The notes below the pieces were generated by a model. It saw only the letters and a list, made by a program, of their open reading frames with translations. It was not told the DNA's origin and ran no database searches. From NCBI GenBank assembly GCA_016867725.1, contig VGIX01000009.1:1-60126 (forward strand): a stretch of DNA of 60,126 nucleotides. The letters are read 5' to 3'. Source of the stretch: Candidatus Effluviviaceae Genus I sp. (lineage in GTDB: Bacteria > Joyebacterota > Joyebacteria > Joyebacterales > Joyebacteraceae). Shown piece after piece: positions 16,033-27,131 of this stretch. Each line of letters starts with the position of its first letter. Position 1 is the stretch's first letter. Made by a program: the position numbers and the translations under genes.

Positions 16033-18238
16033 CGGGCGCCTCGGTCTCTCCGGTCGTCCGCTCGCCGCACTCGAGGCAGACGAGCTCGCTTCCGCCGTCC
16101 TTCGCCTTCCGCTTCACCATGAAGCCCGCCTGGCACGACGGGCAGCTCACCGGGACGGGCTTGTCCCAGACCGCGAAGTCGCACTTCGGATACGCGCTGC
16201 ACCCGTAGAAGGTCTTGCCGCGCTTCGTCCGCCTCGCGACCAGCACGCCCTCGCACCCCTGCTTCGGGCACGCGACGCCGGTCGGGAGCGGCGCGGTGCC
16301 CTTGCACTCGGGGTACTTCGTGCAGCCGAGGAACTCGCCGAAGCGCCCGTGCTTGGCCTGCATCGGGGCGCCGCAGCGGTCGCACCGGACGTCGTACTGG
16401 CGCCGCTCCTTGCCGTCGAGCGGCATGGTGAACTTGCACTTCGGGTAGCTTGAGCAGGCGAGGAACCGGCCGTTGCGTCCCCAGCGTTCGACCATCGGCG
16501 CGCCGCACTTCTCGCAGCGCCTGTCGGTCTCGGTGATGAGCGACCGCTTGAGCTCGTCGATCCTTCCCTCGACCTCGGTCAGCCGCGAGCTGAAGGGGTC
16601 GTAGAAGTCGCGGACGACCGAGACCCACCCGTCCTCGCCGGCCTCGACGCGGTCCAGCTCGCCCTCCATGCGGGCGGTGAACTGCACGTCGAAGATGTCC
16701 GGGAACCCGTGGCCCAGGAGATTCCACACCGTGCAGCCCAGCGCGGTCGGCATGAAGAGCCGCTTCTCGAGGTTCACGTACTGGCGCTTCTTGAGCGTGT
16801 CGACGATCGTCGCGTACGTGCTCGGCCGGCCGATCCCCTTCGCCTCGAGCTCCTTGATGAGCGTGGCCTCCGAGTAGCGCGCGGGCGGCTTCGTGAAGCG
16901 CTGGTTTGCCGCCGCGGACTCGAGCGTCGCGCGTTCGCCCTCGCTCAGCGCGGGGAGCTCCTTGACGTCCTTCCACACGGCCGGGTACACCGCCGTCCAG
17001 CCCGCGTGACGCGGCACCGAGCCGGAGGCCTGGAAGAGCAGGCCGTCGCCCTCGATCGACACGGTCGTGTTCTCGTAGACCGCCGGCGACATCTGCGAGG
17101 CGACGAACCGTCTCCAGATGAGCTCGTACAGCCTGAGCTGCTCGGGGCTCAGGTCGCCGCGCAGCGAGTCCGGCGTGCGCGCGACGGACGTCGGACGGAT
17201 GGCCTCGTGCGCGTCCTGCGCGCCCTTCCCGGCGCGGTACCTCCTGGGCTCGGCCGGGAGGTGGTCCTTCCCGAGCGTCGCCTCGACGTGGGCGCGCGCC
17301 TCGGCGATCGCCTCCTCGGCGACGCGCGTCGAGTCCGTGCGCATGTACGTGATGAGTCCCGTCGTCTCGCCGCCGATCGGGAGCCCCTCGTAGAGCGACT
17401 GCGCGATCGCCATCGTCCGCTTCGACGAGAAGCGGAGCCGGTTCGCCGCGTCGCGCTGCAGCGTGCTCGTGATGAACGGCGGGAGCGAGCTCACGCGGCG
17501 CTCGCGCCGGTCGACCTTCGAGACCGTGAAGGCGGCGCTCCTCGCGCGCGCGGCGACGCGCTCCGCGTCGAGGCCGTTGCCGAGCTTCGGCTTCGCTCCG
17601 TCGATGCGCTCGAGCCGGGCCTCGACCTCGGCCCCCGACGCCGTCCAGAAGACGGCGTCGATCGTCCAGAACTCCTTCGGGACGAACCGCTTGATCTCCT
17701 CTTCGCGCTCGCAGATGAGTCTGAGGGCGACGGTCTGCACCCTGCCCGCCGACAGGCCGCGGTAGATCGTCCGCCACAGGACCGGGCTCACCTTGTATCC
17801 GACGAGCCGGTCCATGACCCTCCGCGCCTGCTGGGCGTCCACCTTGTGCATGTCGATGTCGCCGGGACGCTCCATCGCCTCGAGGATCGCCCGCTTCGTG
17901 ATCTCGTTGAAGACGACGCGCCGGACCTTCTTCGCGGGGAGCCGAAGCTGCTGGACGATGTGCCACGCGATGGCCTCGCCCTCGCGGTCGAAGTCGGAGG
18001 CCAGGTAGACCATGTCCGACTTCGCGGCGGCGTCCTTCAGCTCCTTGAGAACGTTCCCCTTGCCGCGGATCGTGACGTAGGTCGGCGCGAAGCCGTTCTC
18101 CACGTCGATCCCGAGCTCCTTCTTGGGCAGGTCGCGCACGTGCCCGATGGACGCCTTGACGGTGTACGTCCGCCCCAGGAACTTGTTGATGGTCTTCGCC
18201 TTCGCCTTGGACTCGACGATGACGAGCGCCTTGCTCAT
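16016..18238 (-). CDS. topA: DNA topoisomerase I
   Basis: This type IA topoisomerase relaxes negative supercoils. The 740-residue protein has an N-terminal TOPRIM domain (MSKALVIVESKAKAKTINKF, DFDREGEA), the active-site Tyr298 in GLITYMRTDSTRV, and four C-terminal Cys4 zinc-ribbon units, for example CEKCGAPMVERWGRNGRF and CDRCGAPMQAKHGRFGEF. ATG at 18238 is the start. secA lies 22 nt upstream in the same direction. Confidence 0.96.
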   Translation of the reverse strand: MSKALVIVESKAKAKTINKFLGRTYTVKASIGHVRDLPKKELGIDVENGFAPTYVTIRGKGNVLKELKDAAAKSDMVYLASDFDREGEAIAWHIVQQLRLPAKKVRRVVFNEITKRAILEAMERPGDIDMHKVDAQQARRVMDRLVGYKVSPVLWRTIYRGLSAGRVQTVALRLICEREEEIKRFVPKEFWTIDAVFWTASGAEVEARLERIDGAKPKLGNGLDAERVAARARSAAFTVSKVDRRERRVSSLPPFITSTLQRDAANRLRFSSKRTMAIAQSLYEGLPIGGETTGLITYMRTDSTRVAEEAIAEARAHVEATLGKDHLPAEPRRYRAGKGAQDAHEAIRPTSVARTPDSLRGDLSPEQLRLYELIWRRFVASQMSPAVYENTTVSIEGDGLLFQASGSVPRHAGWTAVYPAVWKDVKELPALSEGERATLESAAANQRFTKPPARYSEATLIKELEAKGIGRPSTYATIVDTLKKRQYVNLEKRLFMPTALGCTVWNLLGHGFPDIFDVQFTARMEGELDRVEAGEDGWVSVVRDFYDPFSSRLTEVEGRIDELKRSLITETDRRCEKCGAPMVERWGRNGRFLACSSYPKCKFTMPLDGKERRQYDVRCDRCGAPMQAKHGRFGEFLGCTKYPECKGTAPLPTGVACPKQGCEGVLVARRTKRGKTFYGCSAYPKCDFAVWDKPVPVSCPSCQAGFMVKRKAKDGGSELVCLECGERTTGETEAPGDEEA

Positions 18239-18260
18239 GACGGCTCCGATGGCCGCCGCG

Positions 18261-21374
<3,114 letters not shown>

Positions 21375-21433
21375 CGTCCACCTCGGCGCACTGACGCCCC
21401 GGGCGCGGTTCTCCCTGGGCAAGCTGACCTGAC

Positions 21434-21462
21434 AACCTAGCAGAGCCCGGCGAAGGCCGCAA
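21434..21462 (-). promoter_or_regulatory. Possible promoter of secA
   Basis: On the minus strand TTGCGG and TAGGTT are 17 nt apart, about 60 nt upstream of the secA start. Both boxes are imperfect, so this is tentative. Confidence 0.3.
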
Positions 21463-21502
21463 GGCGCCGTTTTGTGGCTCTCCCTTGGCCCTTCCCGCCC
21501 GG

Positions 21503-22837
21503 CTAGAGCTGTATGGCTGTCTCTGCGGTATCTTGGAAGTGGCTTCCCGCGGAGTACGTGGGTGCCGCCATGACGCGGAGCGTGTAGCGGCCCGCTGCCA
21601 CCCCGGGGGCCTCGAGGCGTTCGGCGTTCCTGCCGATGGGTCTCCTCCGCCGGCCGAGAAGCGTGCGGACGACCTCGCCCCGCGGTCCGAGGAGCTCGAC
21701 GGTGACGCGCGACGTCTCGACCAGCGTGTACGAAAGCTCGATCTCGGCCGGTCCGCCGGGCGGGCGCACGACGCGCGCCTCAAGGTCGCGCACCTCCGTG
21801 CCGATCCAGAAGTACTGCGCGCCGGTCCGCTCCGTGACGAACACCTGCCCGAACCGCCGCCAGATCGTGATGCCGCGGGGCTCGTCCAGCTCGCTCCGGC
21901 CGCCTTCGCGCCCTCCGTGCGAGGCGACGTACGTGAGCGCGGCGTCGAGCTTGTGGATCTGCGAGCGACCGGTGTCGGTGGCGTACACGCTGCCGTAGAA
22001 GTCGATGGCGACCTGGTGGAAGCGAGCGTTCGGGAAGGGCAGCGCCTCCGAGCGCGCTGTCGCGATGAGGCGGCCGTCGCGCGCGAAGGACAGGATGCGC
22101 GTGCCGCCGCGGTCCACCGCGACGATCGCGTCACGCGCGAGCGCCGTCCACTCGTCGGCCGCCTCGACGACGGCGACGGCGGACGGCCCGTCGAGCGTCA
22201 CCCCGGCCGCGGCGTCGCCGGAGAACGATCCCACGAACGCTCCGGCGGGCGTCGTGAGGACGATGCGGTCGTTTCCGGTGTCCGCGACGTACAGCGTGCC
22301 CGAGGCCCCGACCGCGACGCCGGACGGCCGCGAGAACCGGCCCTCGCCGGGCCCGGTCCCGCTCAGGTTCCGAACGAACCGCAGCCGGCGGTCGCGGTAC
22401 GCGAGACGGACGATGCGGTCGTTGCCGGGGTCCGCGACGAAGACGTTCCCCTCCTCGTCGGCGGCGATTCCCGAGGGCCCGCGGAACTGCCCCTCGCCCG
22501 CCCCGCACGCACCGTAGAGGTCTGCGCTCGTCAGCGACGTGTTGTAGAGCACCTGACAGCGCCCGGCGTTGAGGCCGAACACGGTGAGCTCGTCGTCGTC
22601 GCGCGCCGTGCGGGGGTCGTCCTCCGACCGCAGCTTCACGGCGGCGATGGCGCCCGGCTCGTCGAAGCGGGTGCGCGCACCGAGATAGAGGAACACGTGC
22701 AACGGCGTCACCTTGCGGAAGCCGAGGGAGTGGCGGAAGGGCGGGTGGATGAGCACGGACGAGTCGCGGCCCGCGTCCGCGCGCGGCGGCAGACCCGCGA
22801 TGACGACGGCGACGAACGCCAGGGCGAGCGTCCTCAC
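21503..22837 (-). CDS. Secreted NHL-type beta-propeller protein
   Basis: This 444-residue protein has a signal peptide (LALAFVAVVIAGLPPRADA). About residues 110-350 hold NHL-type repeats: GIAADEEGNVFVADPGNDRI, GVAVGASGTLYVADTGNDRI and a third with YGSVYATDTGRSQI. The last 90 residues look like the FlgD-type Ig domain often found at the C-terminus of exported proteins in FCB-related bacteria (VTVELLGPRGEVVRTLLG, GRYTLRV). Binding or structural role; no catalytic motif seen. GTG start overlaps the purN stop (GTGA). Confidence 0.72.
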   Translation of the reverse strand: MRTLALAFVAVVIAGLPPRADAGRDSSVLIHPPFRHSLGFRKVTPLHVFLYLGARTRFDEPGAIAAVKLRSEDDPRTARDDDELTVFGLNAGRCQVLYNTSLTSADLYGACGAGEGQFRGPSGIAADEEGNVFVADPGNDRIVRLAYRDRRLRFVRNLSGTGPGEGRFSRPSGVAVGASGTLYVADTGNDRIVLTTPAGAFVGSFSGDAAAGVTLDGPSAVAVVEAADEWTALARDAIVAVDRGGTRILSFARDGRLIATARSEALPFPNARFHQVAIDFYGSVYATDTGRSQIHKLDAALTYVASHGGREGGRSELDEPRGITIWRRFGQVFVTERTGAQYFWIGTEVRDLEARVVRPPGGPAEIELSYTLVETSRVTVELLGPRGEVVRTLLGRRRRPIGRNAERLEAPGVAAGRYTLRVMAAPTYSAGSHFQDTAETAIQL

Positions 22838-23472
22838 GGGGCGCTCCCCCCGCCGCGGGGCAGGATCCTCACGCGCCTGCCTTCGACCGCGAGCCGGCGT
22901 TCGGCGATGAGCTGGAGCGCCTCGGGGTAGATCCGGTGCTCCTCCCGGAGGATGCGCTCGGCCAGCGACTCAGCCGAGTCCTCGGGCAGCACCGGCACCG
23001 CCGCCTGCAGGATCACCGGCCCGGCATCCACGCCCGCGTCCACGAAGTGCACGGTCGCCCCCGACCAGCGGACGCCGTACTCGAGCGCCTGCCTCTGGGC
23101 GTTCAGGCCCGGGAAGGCAGGCAGAAGCGACGGGTGGATGTTCACCACGCGTCCGGGGAACCGGTCCAGGAAGCCCGAATGGAGGATCCGCATGAACCCC
23201 GCGAGCGCGACGACCTCCGCGCCGTGGCGCCCGAGGGTGCTCGCGTACTCCTCCTCGGCCTCGGGCGTGAGCTTCGTCCTGAAGCGCCCCGGCGGAACGT
23301 GGAGCGCCGGCACGCCGGCCGCTCTGGCGCGCTCGAGCGCCACGGCGTCCGCGACGTCGCTCACCACGACGACGACCTCGACGTCGATGTCCCCGCGCCG
23401 CGCGCTGTCCAGGATCGCCTGGAGGTTCGATCCTCTGCCTGAGGCGAGGACTCCCACTCTGAGTCTGTTCAC
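22834..23472 (-). CDS. purN: Phosphoribosylglycinamide formyltransferase
   Basis: PurN formylates GAR with 10-formyl-tetrahydrofolate in purine synthesis. The 212-residue protein has VLASGRGSNLQAI, the catalytic Asn-His-Asp set in VVNIHPSLLPAFPGLNAQ and VDAGVDAGPVILQ. It sits between add and the propeller gene with 4-nt overlaps on both sides, so purine salvage and synthesis genes share a transcript. Confidence 0.94.
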   Translation of the reverse strand: MNRLRVGVLASGRGSNLQAILDSARRGDIDVEVVVVVSDVADAVALERARAAGVPALHVPPGRFRTKLTPEAEEEYASTLGRHGAEVVALAGFMRILHSGFLDRFPGRVVNIHPSLLPAFPGLNAQRQALEYGVRWSGATVHFVDAGVDAGPVILQAAVPVLPEDSAESLAERILREEHRIYPEALQLIAERRLAVEGRRVRILPRGGGSAP

Positions 23473-24488
23473 GGCGCATCTCTCCCGATGCTCGACAGGT
23501 ACAGACGCTCAAGCCCACGCCTCTCCTCGTCCGGCAGGAACGCCGCCCTCGCGCTGTCTCCGACGAGCGATGCCACGTGGGCTTCCGTAAGGCCGAGGCG
23601 CTCCCTCGCGAGGTCGTACTCGCGGCTCAGCGTCGTCGACGAGAAGAAGCGGTTGTCCGTGGCGAGGGCGACGCGCACGCCGCTTCGGAGAAACGTCCTG
23701 AGCGGATGGTCCTCGATCGTCGCGACCGCGCCCGTGTGGACGTTGCTCGACAGGCACGCCTCGACGGTCACGCCGCGCTCGGCGAGAAGCGAGAGGACCT
23801 CCGGGTCGCGCGAAGCCGCCGTGCCGTGACCGATCCGCAGCACGCCGAGCTCCATCACCGCGACCCTGACGTGCGAGGCGTCGCGTCCCTCGCCCGCGTG
23901 CGCGGCAAGCCCGAGCCCCGCGTCCCGCGCCCTCGCGAACGCGCGACGGTAGCGCGCCGCGTCGAAGAGCGACTCGTCGCCGGCAAGGTCCAGCCCCACG
24001 ACGCCGCCCGCGTGCCGGGCCGCGAGGGCGGCGAGCGCCTCGGCCTCGTCGGCGCCCATCCCCTCGAGGACCGTCACGACGATGCGCGCCGACACGCTGT
24101 CGCCCGGCGAGGCCGCGGCGACGCCCGCCGCGCCGCTCTCGAAACCCGAGAGCACGCTTCCGACCACCTGATCGGCGGAGAGCCCGCCCCTCGTGTGCAG
24201 CGGCGGGCAGACCCGCACCTCGATGTGGCGCGCCCCGTCGAGGTGCGAGTCCTCGACAAGTTCCCGAGCCGCGCGCCCGAGCGCGCCCGCGGACTGGAGA
24301 AGGGCGACCGTCGCCTCGAATCGTTCGAGACATCCGCGGAGCGACATGCCGTCCCGGAAGCGCAGACGCGCCGCGTACTCGTCGCCTCGCGCCCCGTTCG
24401 GCCAGGCGCCCTGGGCTCGGGCCAGCTCGACGAGCGTGGACGCCCTGAGGGAGCCGTCGAGGTGCACGTGGAGGTCGGAGGCAAGCAT
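23469..24488 (-). CDS. add: Adenosine deaminase family protein
   Basis: This 339-residue metal-dependent amidohydrolase has SDLHVHLDGSLRASTL (first zinc His pair), HAGEGRDASHV, RIGHGTAA and the terminal Asp in ALATDNRFFSST. That is the full adenosine deaminase set. The related adenine deaminase and aminodeoxyfutalosine deaminase share these motifs, so exact substrate is open, though purN next door fits purine metabolism. ATG at 24488 was chosen because the conserved domain starts there. Confidence 0.87.
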   Translation of the reverse strand: MLASDLHVHLDGSLRASTLVELARAQGAWPNGARGDEYAARLRFRDGMSLRGCLERFEATVALLQSAGALGRAARELVEDSHLDGARHIEVRVCPPLHTRGGLSADQVVGSVLSGFESGAAGVAAASPGDSVSARIVVTVLEGMGADEAEALAALAARHAGGVVGLDLAGDESLFDAARYRRAFARARDAGLGLAAHAGEGRDASHVRVAVMELGVLRIGHGTAASRDPEVLSLLAERGVTVEACLSSNVHTGAVATIEDHPLRTFLRSGVRVALATDNRFFSSTTLSREYDLARERLGLTEAHVASLVGDSARAAFLPDEERRGLERLYLSSIGRDAP

Positions 24489-24540
24489 GCGTCGTCCCCG
24501 GGACCGCGCCGCAGAGCCGGCTTGACTGGTCGGCCCGCGG

Positions 24541-24570
24541 AGCATAAGTTTGTCGGTGCCGCAGAGTCAA
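24541..24570 (-). promoter_or_regulatory. Probable promoter of add-purN operon
   Basis: On the minus strand TTGACT and TATGCT are separated by 18 nt, ending 52 nt upstream of the add start. Both boxes match sigma-70 consensus well. It stands in the gap before the plus-strand M16 genes. Confidence 0.6.
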
Positions 24571-24639
24571 GGGCAAGGGGTGGTGCGGAGGGGCTGCGCC
24601 GAGCCATCCGGGGACCGAAGGCCAGCAGAGGACAGGAGC

Positions 24640-25881
24640 GTGAACGGCATCGCCCCCGTGAGGGCCGTTCTGTCGAACGGCCTCGTCGTCCTTGCCGCGG
24701 TCGAGCGGAGTTCTCCGCTCGCGGCCGTGCTGCTTCTCTACCGGTGCGGTTCGCGCGACGAGCCTCCCGGGAAGACGGGGCTCGCTCACCTGGTCGAGCA
24801 CATGATGTTCCGCGGCACGGCGGCGTTCCCCGCCGGGGCCGTGGATGCCGTCACAGGGCGCCTGGGCGGCATGAACAACGCCGTCACGACGCCGGACACC
24901 ACGGCCTACTACTTCGTGCTGCCCGACGGGCACTGGCGGGACGTGCTGGCCATCGAGGCCGACCGCATGGCCGGCTGCGTCCTCGACCGCGAGTCGCTCG
25001 AGATGGAGCGCCGCGTGGCGGTCGAGGAGCGGAAGATGCTCGACGACGACCCGGAGTCCGCGCTCGACGAGACCGTCTCCGAGCTCGTGTACGACACGCA
25101 CCCCTACAGGAACCCCGTGATCGGCCGGCGACAGGACATCGAGTCGCTGACGCTCGAGGACGTCGCCGGGTTCTACAGGACGCACTACACGCCGGCGAAC
25201 GCCGTGCTCGTGGTCGCCGGAGACGTGGACCCGGCGCGCGTCGTGGACGAAGCCGAGCGCGCGTTCGGGTCGCTGCCGTCGTCGCGGCCGGCGACGACGG
25301 CGGTCGCGCCGGAGCCCCCGCAGCGCGGGCCCCGGCGCGCCGTCGTGAGGACGAGCGTCAGGACGAAGGAGATCGTCCTCGCCTACCGCTGCCCGCCCGC
25401 GGCGGCCGAGGACTCCGGCGCCGCGGAGCTCCTGCCCGCCCTTCTGGCGACGGGACGGAGCTCGCGGCTATGGCGCGCGCTCGTCGCCGGGAGCGGTGTC
25501 GCCGCCGACGTGTCGGCCGCCCGGATCCTGAGCAGGGACCCGGGGCTGCTCACGATCTCGGCGACGCTCCACCGCGGCGTGGACCTCCGGCGCGCGGAGG
25601 ACGCGATGCTGCGCGAACTGGACGCGATGCTGCGCACGGGGATCCCCGAGGGCGAGCTCGCGAAGGCGGCGAACCTCGTCCGCGTGGACCTCATGGTGTC
25701 GCTGGAGACGTGCCTCGGGCTGGCCGGCGCGCTCGGCTTCTGGGAGTGCCTCGGCGGCTGGGAGCTCGGGGTCGAGTTCGAGCGCTCCATCGAGCGGTGC
25801 CGCGCGGCCGACGTGCTCGCCGCGATGGAACGGTATCTCAACGCCGAATCGAGGACCTCCGTGTGGCTGCGTCACGGATAG
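24640..25881 (+). CDS. M16 zinc peptidase, catalytic subunit
   Basis: This 413-residue M16-family protein carries the inverted zinc motif H50-x-x-E53-H54 (GLAHLVEHMMFRG) and the third ligand E130 in VAVEERKML, with correct spacing of 76 residues. There is no signal peptide, so it may be cytoplasmic. I chose GTG 24640, with GAGGA about 7 nt upstream. The frame is open to 24550 but that part looks non-coding. The partner gene starts inside its last codons, so the two chains are probably made together as a heterodimer of the M16B type. The substrate, probably small peptides, is unknown. Confidence 0.85.
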   Translation: MNGIAPVRAVLSNGLVVLAAVERSSPLAAVLLLYRCGSRDEPPGKTGLAHLVEHMMFRGTAAFPAGAVDAVTGRLGGMNNAVTTPDTTAYYFVLPDGHWRDVLAIEADRMAGCVLDRESLEMERRVAVEERKMLDDDPESALDETVSELVYDTHPYRNPVIGRRQDIESLTLEDVAGFYRTHYTPANAVLVVAGDVDPARVVDEAERAFGSLPSSRPATTAVAPEPPQRGPRRAVVRTSVRTKEIVLAYRCPPAAAEDSGAAELLPALLATGRSSRLWRALVAGSGVAADVSAARILSRDPGLLTISATLHRGVDLRRAEDAMLRELDAMLRTGIPEGELAKAANLVRVDLMVSLETCLGLAGALGFWECLGGWELGVEFERSIERCRAADVLAAMERYLNAESRTSVWLRHG

Positions 25882-27131
25882 CCAGGGCCGCGCTCCCGAA
25901 CGGGCTCACGGCGCTGGCCGTCGAGTCGCGCTCCATTCCGATCTTCGCCGCCGTGCTGGCGGTCGAGGCCGGGTCGTGCCGCGACCCCGAAGGGAAGTGG
26001 GGTCTTGCCTCACTGACCTCGAGCCTCCTTCTCGAGGGGTCCGAGGACCTCGCCGGGGACGCGATGGCCGTGCGGCTCGACGCGCTCGGGGCGTCGCTCG
26101 AGGCCTCGTGCGCGCACGAGACGACGACGCTGTCGGCCGTCGGTCTGTCGGAGCATCTGCGCGACGTCCTGGACGTGATGGCGGGAGCCGCGGCCCGGCC
26201 GACGCTCGACCGGAGGATGTTCGAGGACGTGCGGCGCAGAGAGCTCACCGCCGTGGTCGAGGACGACGACGACCCCTACTGCGTTTGCCGGCGCGAGTTC
26301 TTCGCGTCGGTGTACGGGGACCACCCGCGCGCGCGGCCGATCGAGGGGCGGCCCGCGACGCTGCGCGACCTCTCGGTCGCGGACGCGCGCGCCTTCCACG
26401 GCGCCTGGTTCGCGCCGGGCCGCGCCGTCCTCGGCCTGTCGGGGGACTTCGACGCGGGCGCGGCCCTCGATGCCGCGGCCGAGGCGTTCGGAGGGTGGAC
26501 GGGCGACGGCCGGATCGAGACCTGCGACGGGCCGCGGCCGCGCAGGCTGAAGCCCGCCAGGCGGTTCGTCCGCATGGACAGGGAGCAGGCGCACCTGAGC
26601 CTGGGCAGCCTGGGCATCGCCCGCGACGACCCCGACTTCCACGCCGTGGCCGTGATGGACGTGATCCTCGGCGACAGCCCGGGTCTCGCATCGAGGCTCG
26701 CCACGCGGCTCCGCGAGGTCGAGGGGCTCGCCTACATCATCGAGAGCGACACGGTGAGCACGGCCGGCCGCGATCCGGGCGTGTTCTGGGCCTACACCGC
26801 GGTCTCGCCGGAGCGCGCGCGCGGAGCCGTGGACGCGATCGTGGACGAGATGCGCCGCATCCGGAGCTCCCCGCCGTCGGAGGACGAGGTCGCCGCGGCG
26901 GTGGCGTACCTCCGTGGGCGTCACGCGCTGGACCGCGAGACCAACGAGTCCCGCGCCTCGCGCCTCGTCGGCATCGAGCGCTACGGGCTCGGGCTCGACT
27001 ACGAGGACGCCTATCCCACTCTCGTCGGCGCGGTCACTCGGTCGCAGGTGTTCGACGCCGCGAGGCGCGTGGTCGATCCGGGAGACTACTCGCTCGTGGT
27101 CGTCGGTCCCAGGCGGTCGCGCGTGCCCTGA
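25863..27131 (+). CDS. M16 peptidase-like, inactive partner subunit
   Basis: This 422-residue M16 paralogue lacks the zinc motif: at the HLVEH position it has SLTSS (residues 50-54, same numbering as its partner). The C-terminal arginine/tyrosine segment that M16 regulatory subunits use to hold substrate is kept (LATRLREVEGLAYIIES). GTG at 25863 overlaps the upstream gene by 19 nt and has GAGG 9 nt before it. The last 46 nt overlap the end of convergent comEC. Confidence 0.83.
   Translation: MAASRIARAALPNGLTALAVESRSIPIFAAVLAVEAGSCRDPEGKWGLASLTSSLLLEGSEDLAGDAMAVRLDALGASLEASCAHETTTLSAVGLSEHLRDVLDVMAGAAARPTLDRRMFEDVRRRELTAVVEDDDDPYCVCRREFFASVYGDHPRARPIEGRPATLRDLSVADARAFHGAWFAPGRAVLGLSGDFDAGAALDAAAEAFGGWTGDGRIETCDGPRPRRLKPARRFVRMDREQAHLSLGSLGIARDDPDFHAVAVMDVILGDSPGLASRLATRLREVEGLAYIIESDTVSTAGRDPGVFWAYTAVSPERARGAVDAIVDEMRRIRSSPPSEDEVAAAVAYLRGRHALDRETNESRASRLVGIERYGLGLDYEDAYPTLVGAVTRSQVFDAARRVVDPGDYSLVVVGPRRSRVP

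Noticed and set aside
23577-25862. N-terminal extension of the second M16 gene
   Set aside because: The frame is open far upstream but low in complexity and antisense to add and overlapping the first M16 gene. The M16 domain begins at GTG 25863 with a ribosome site.
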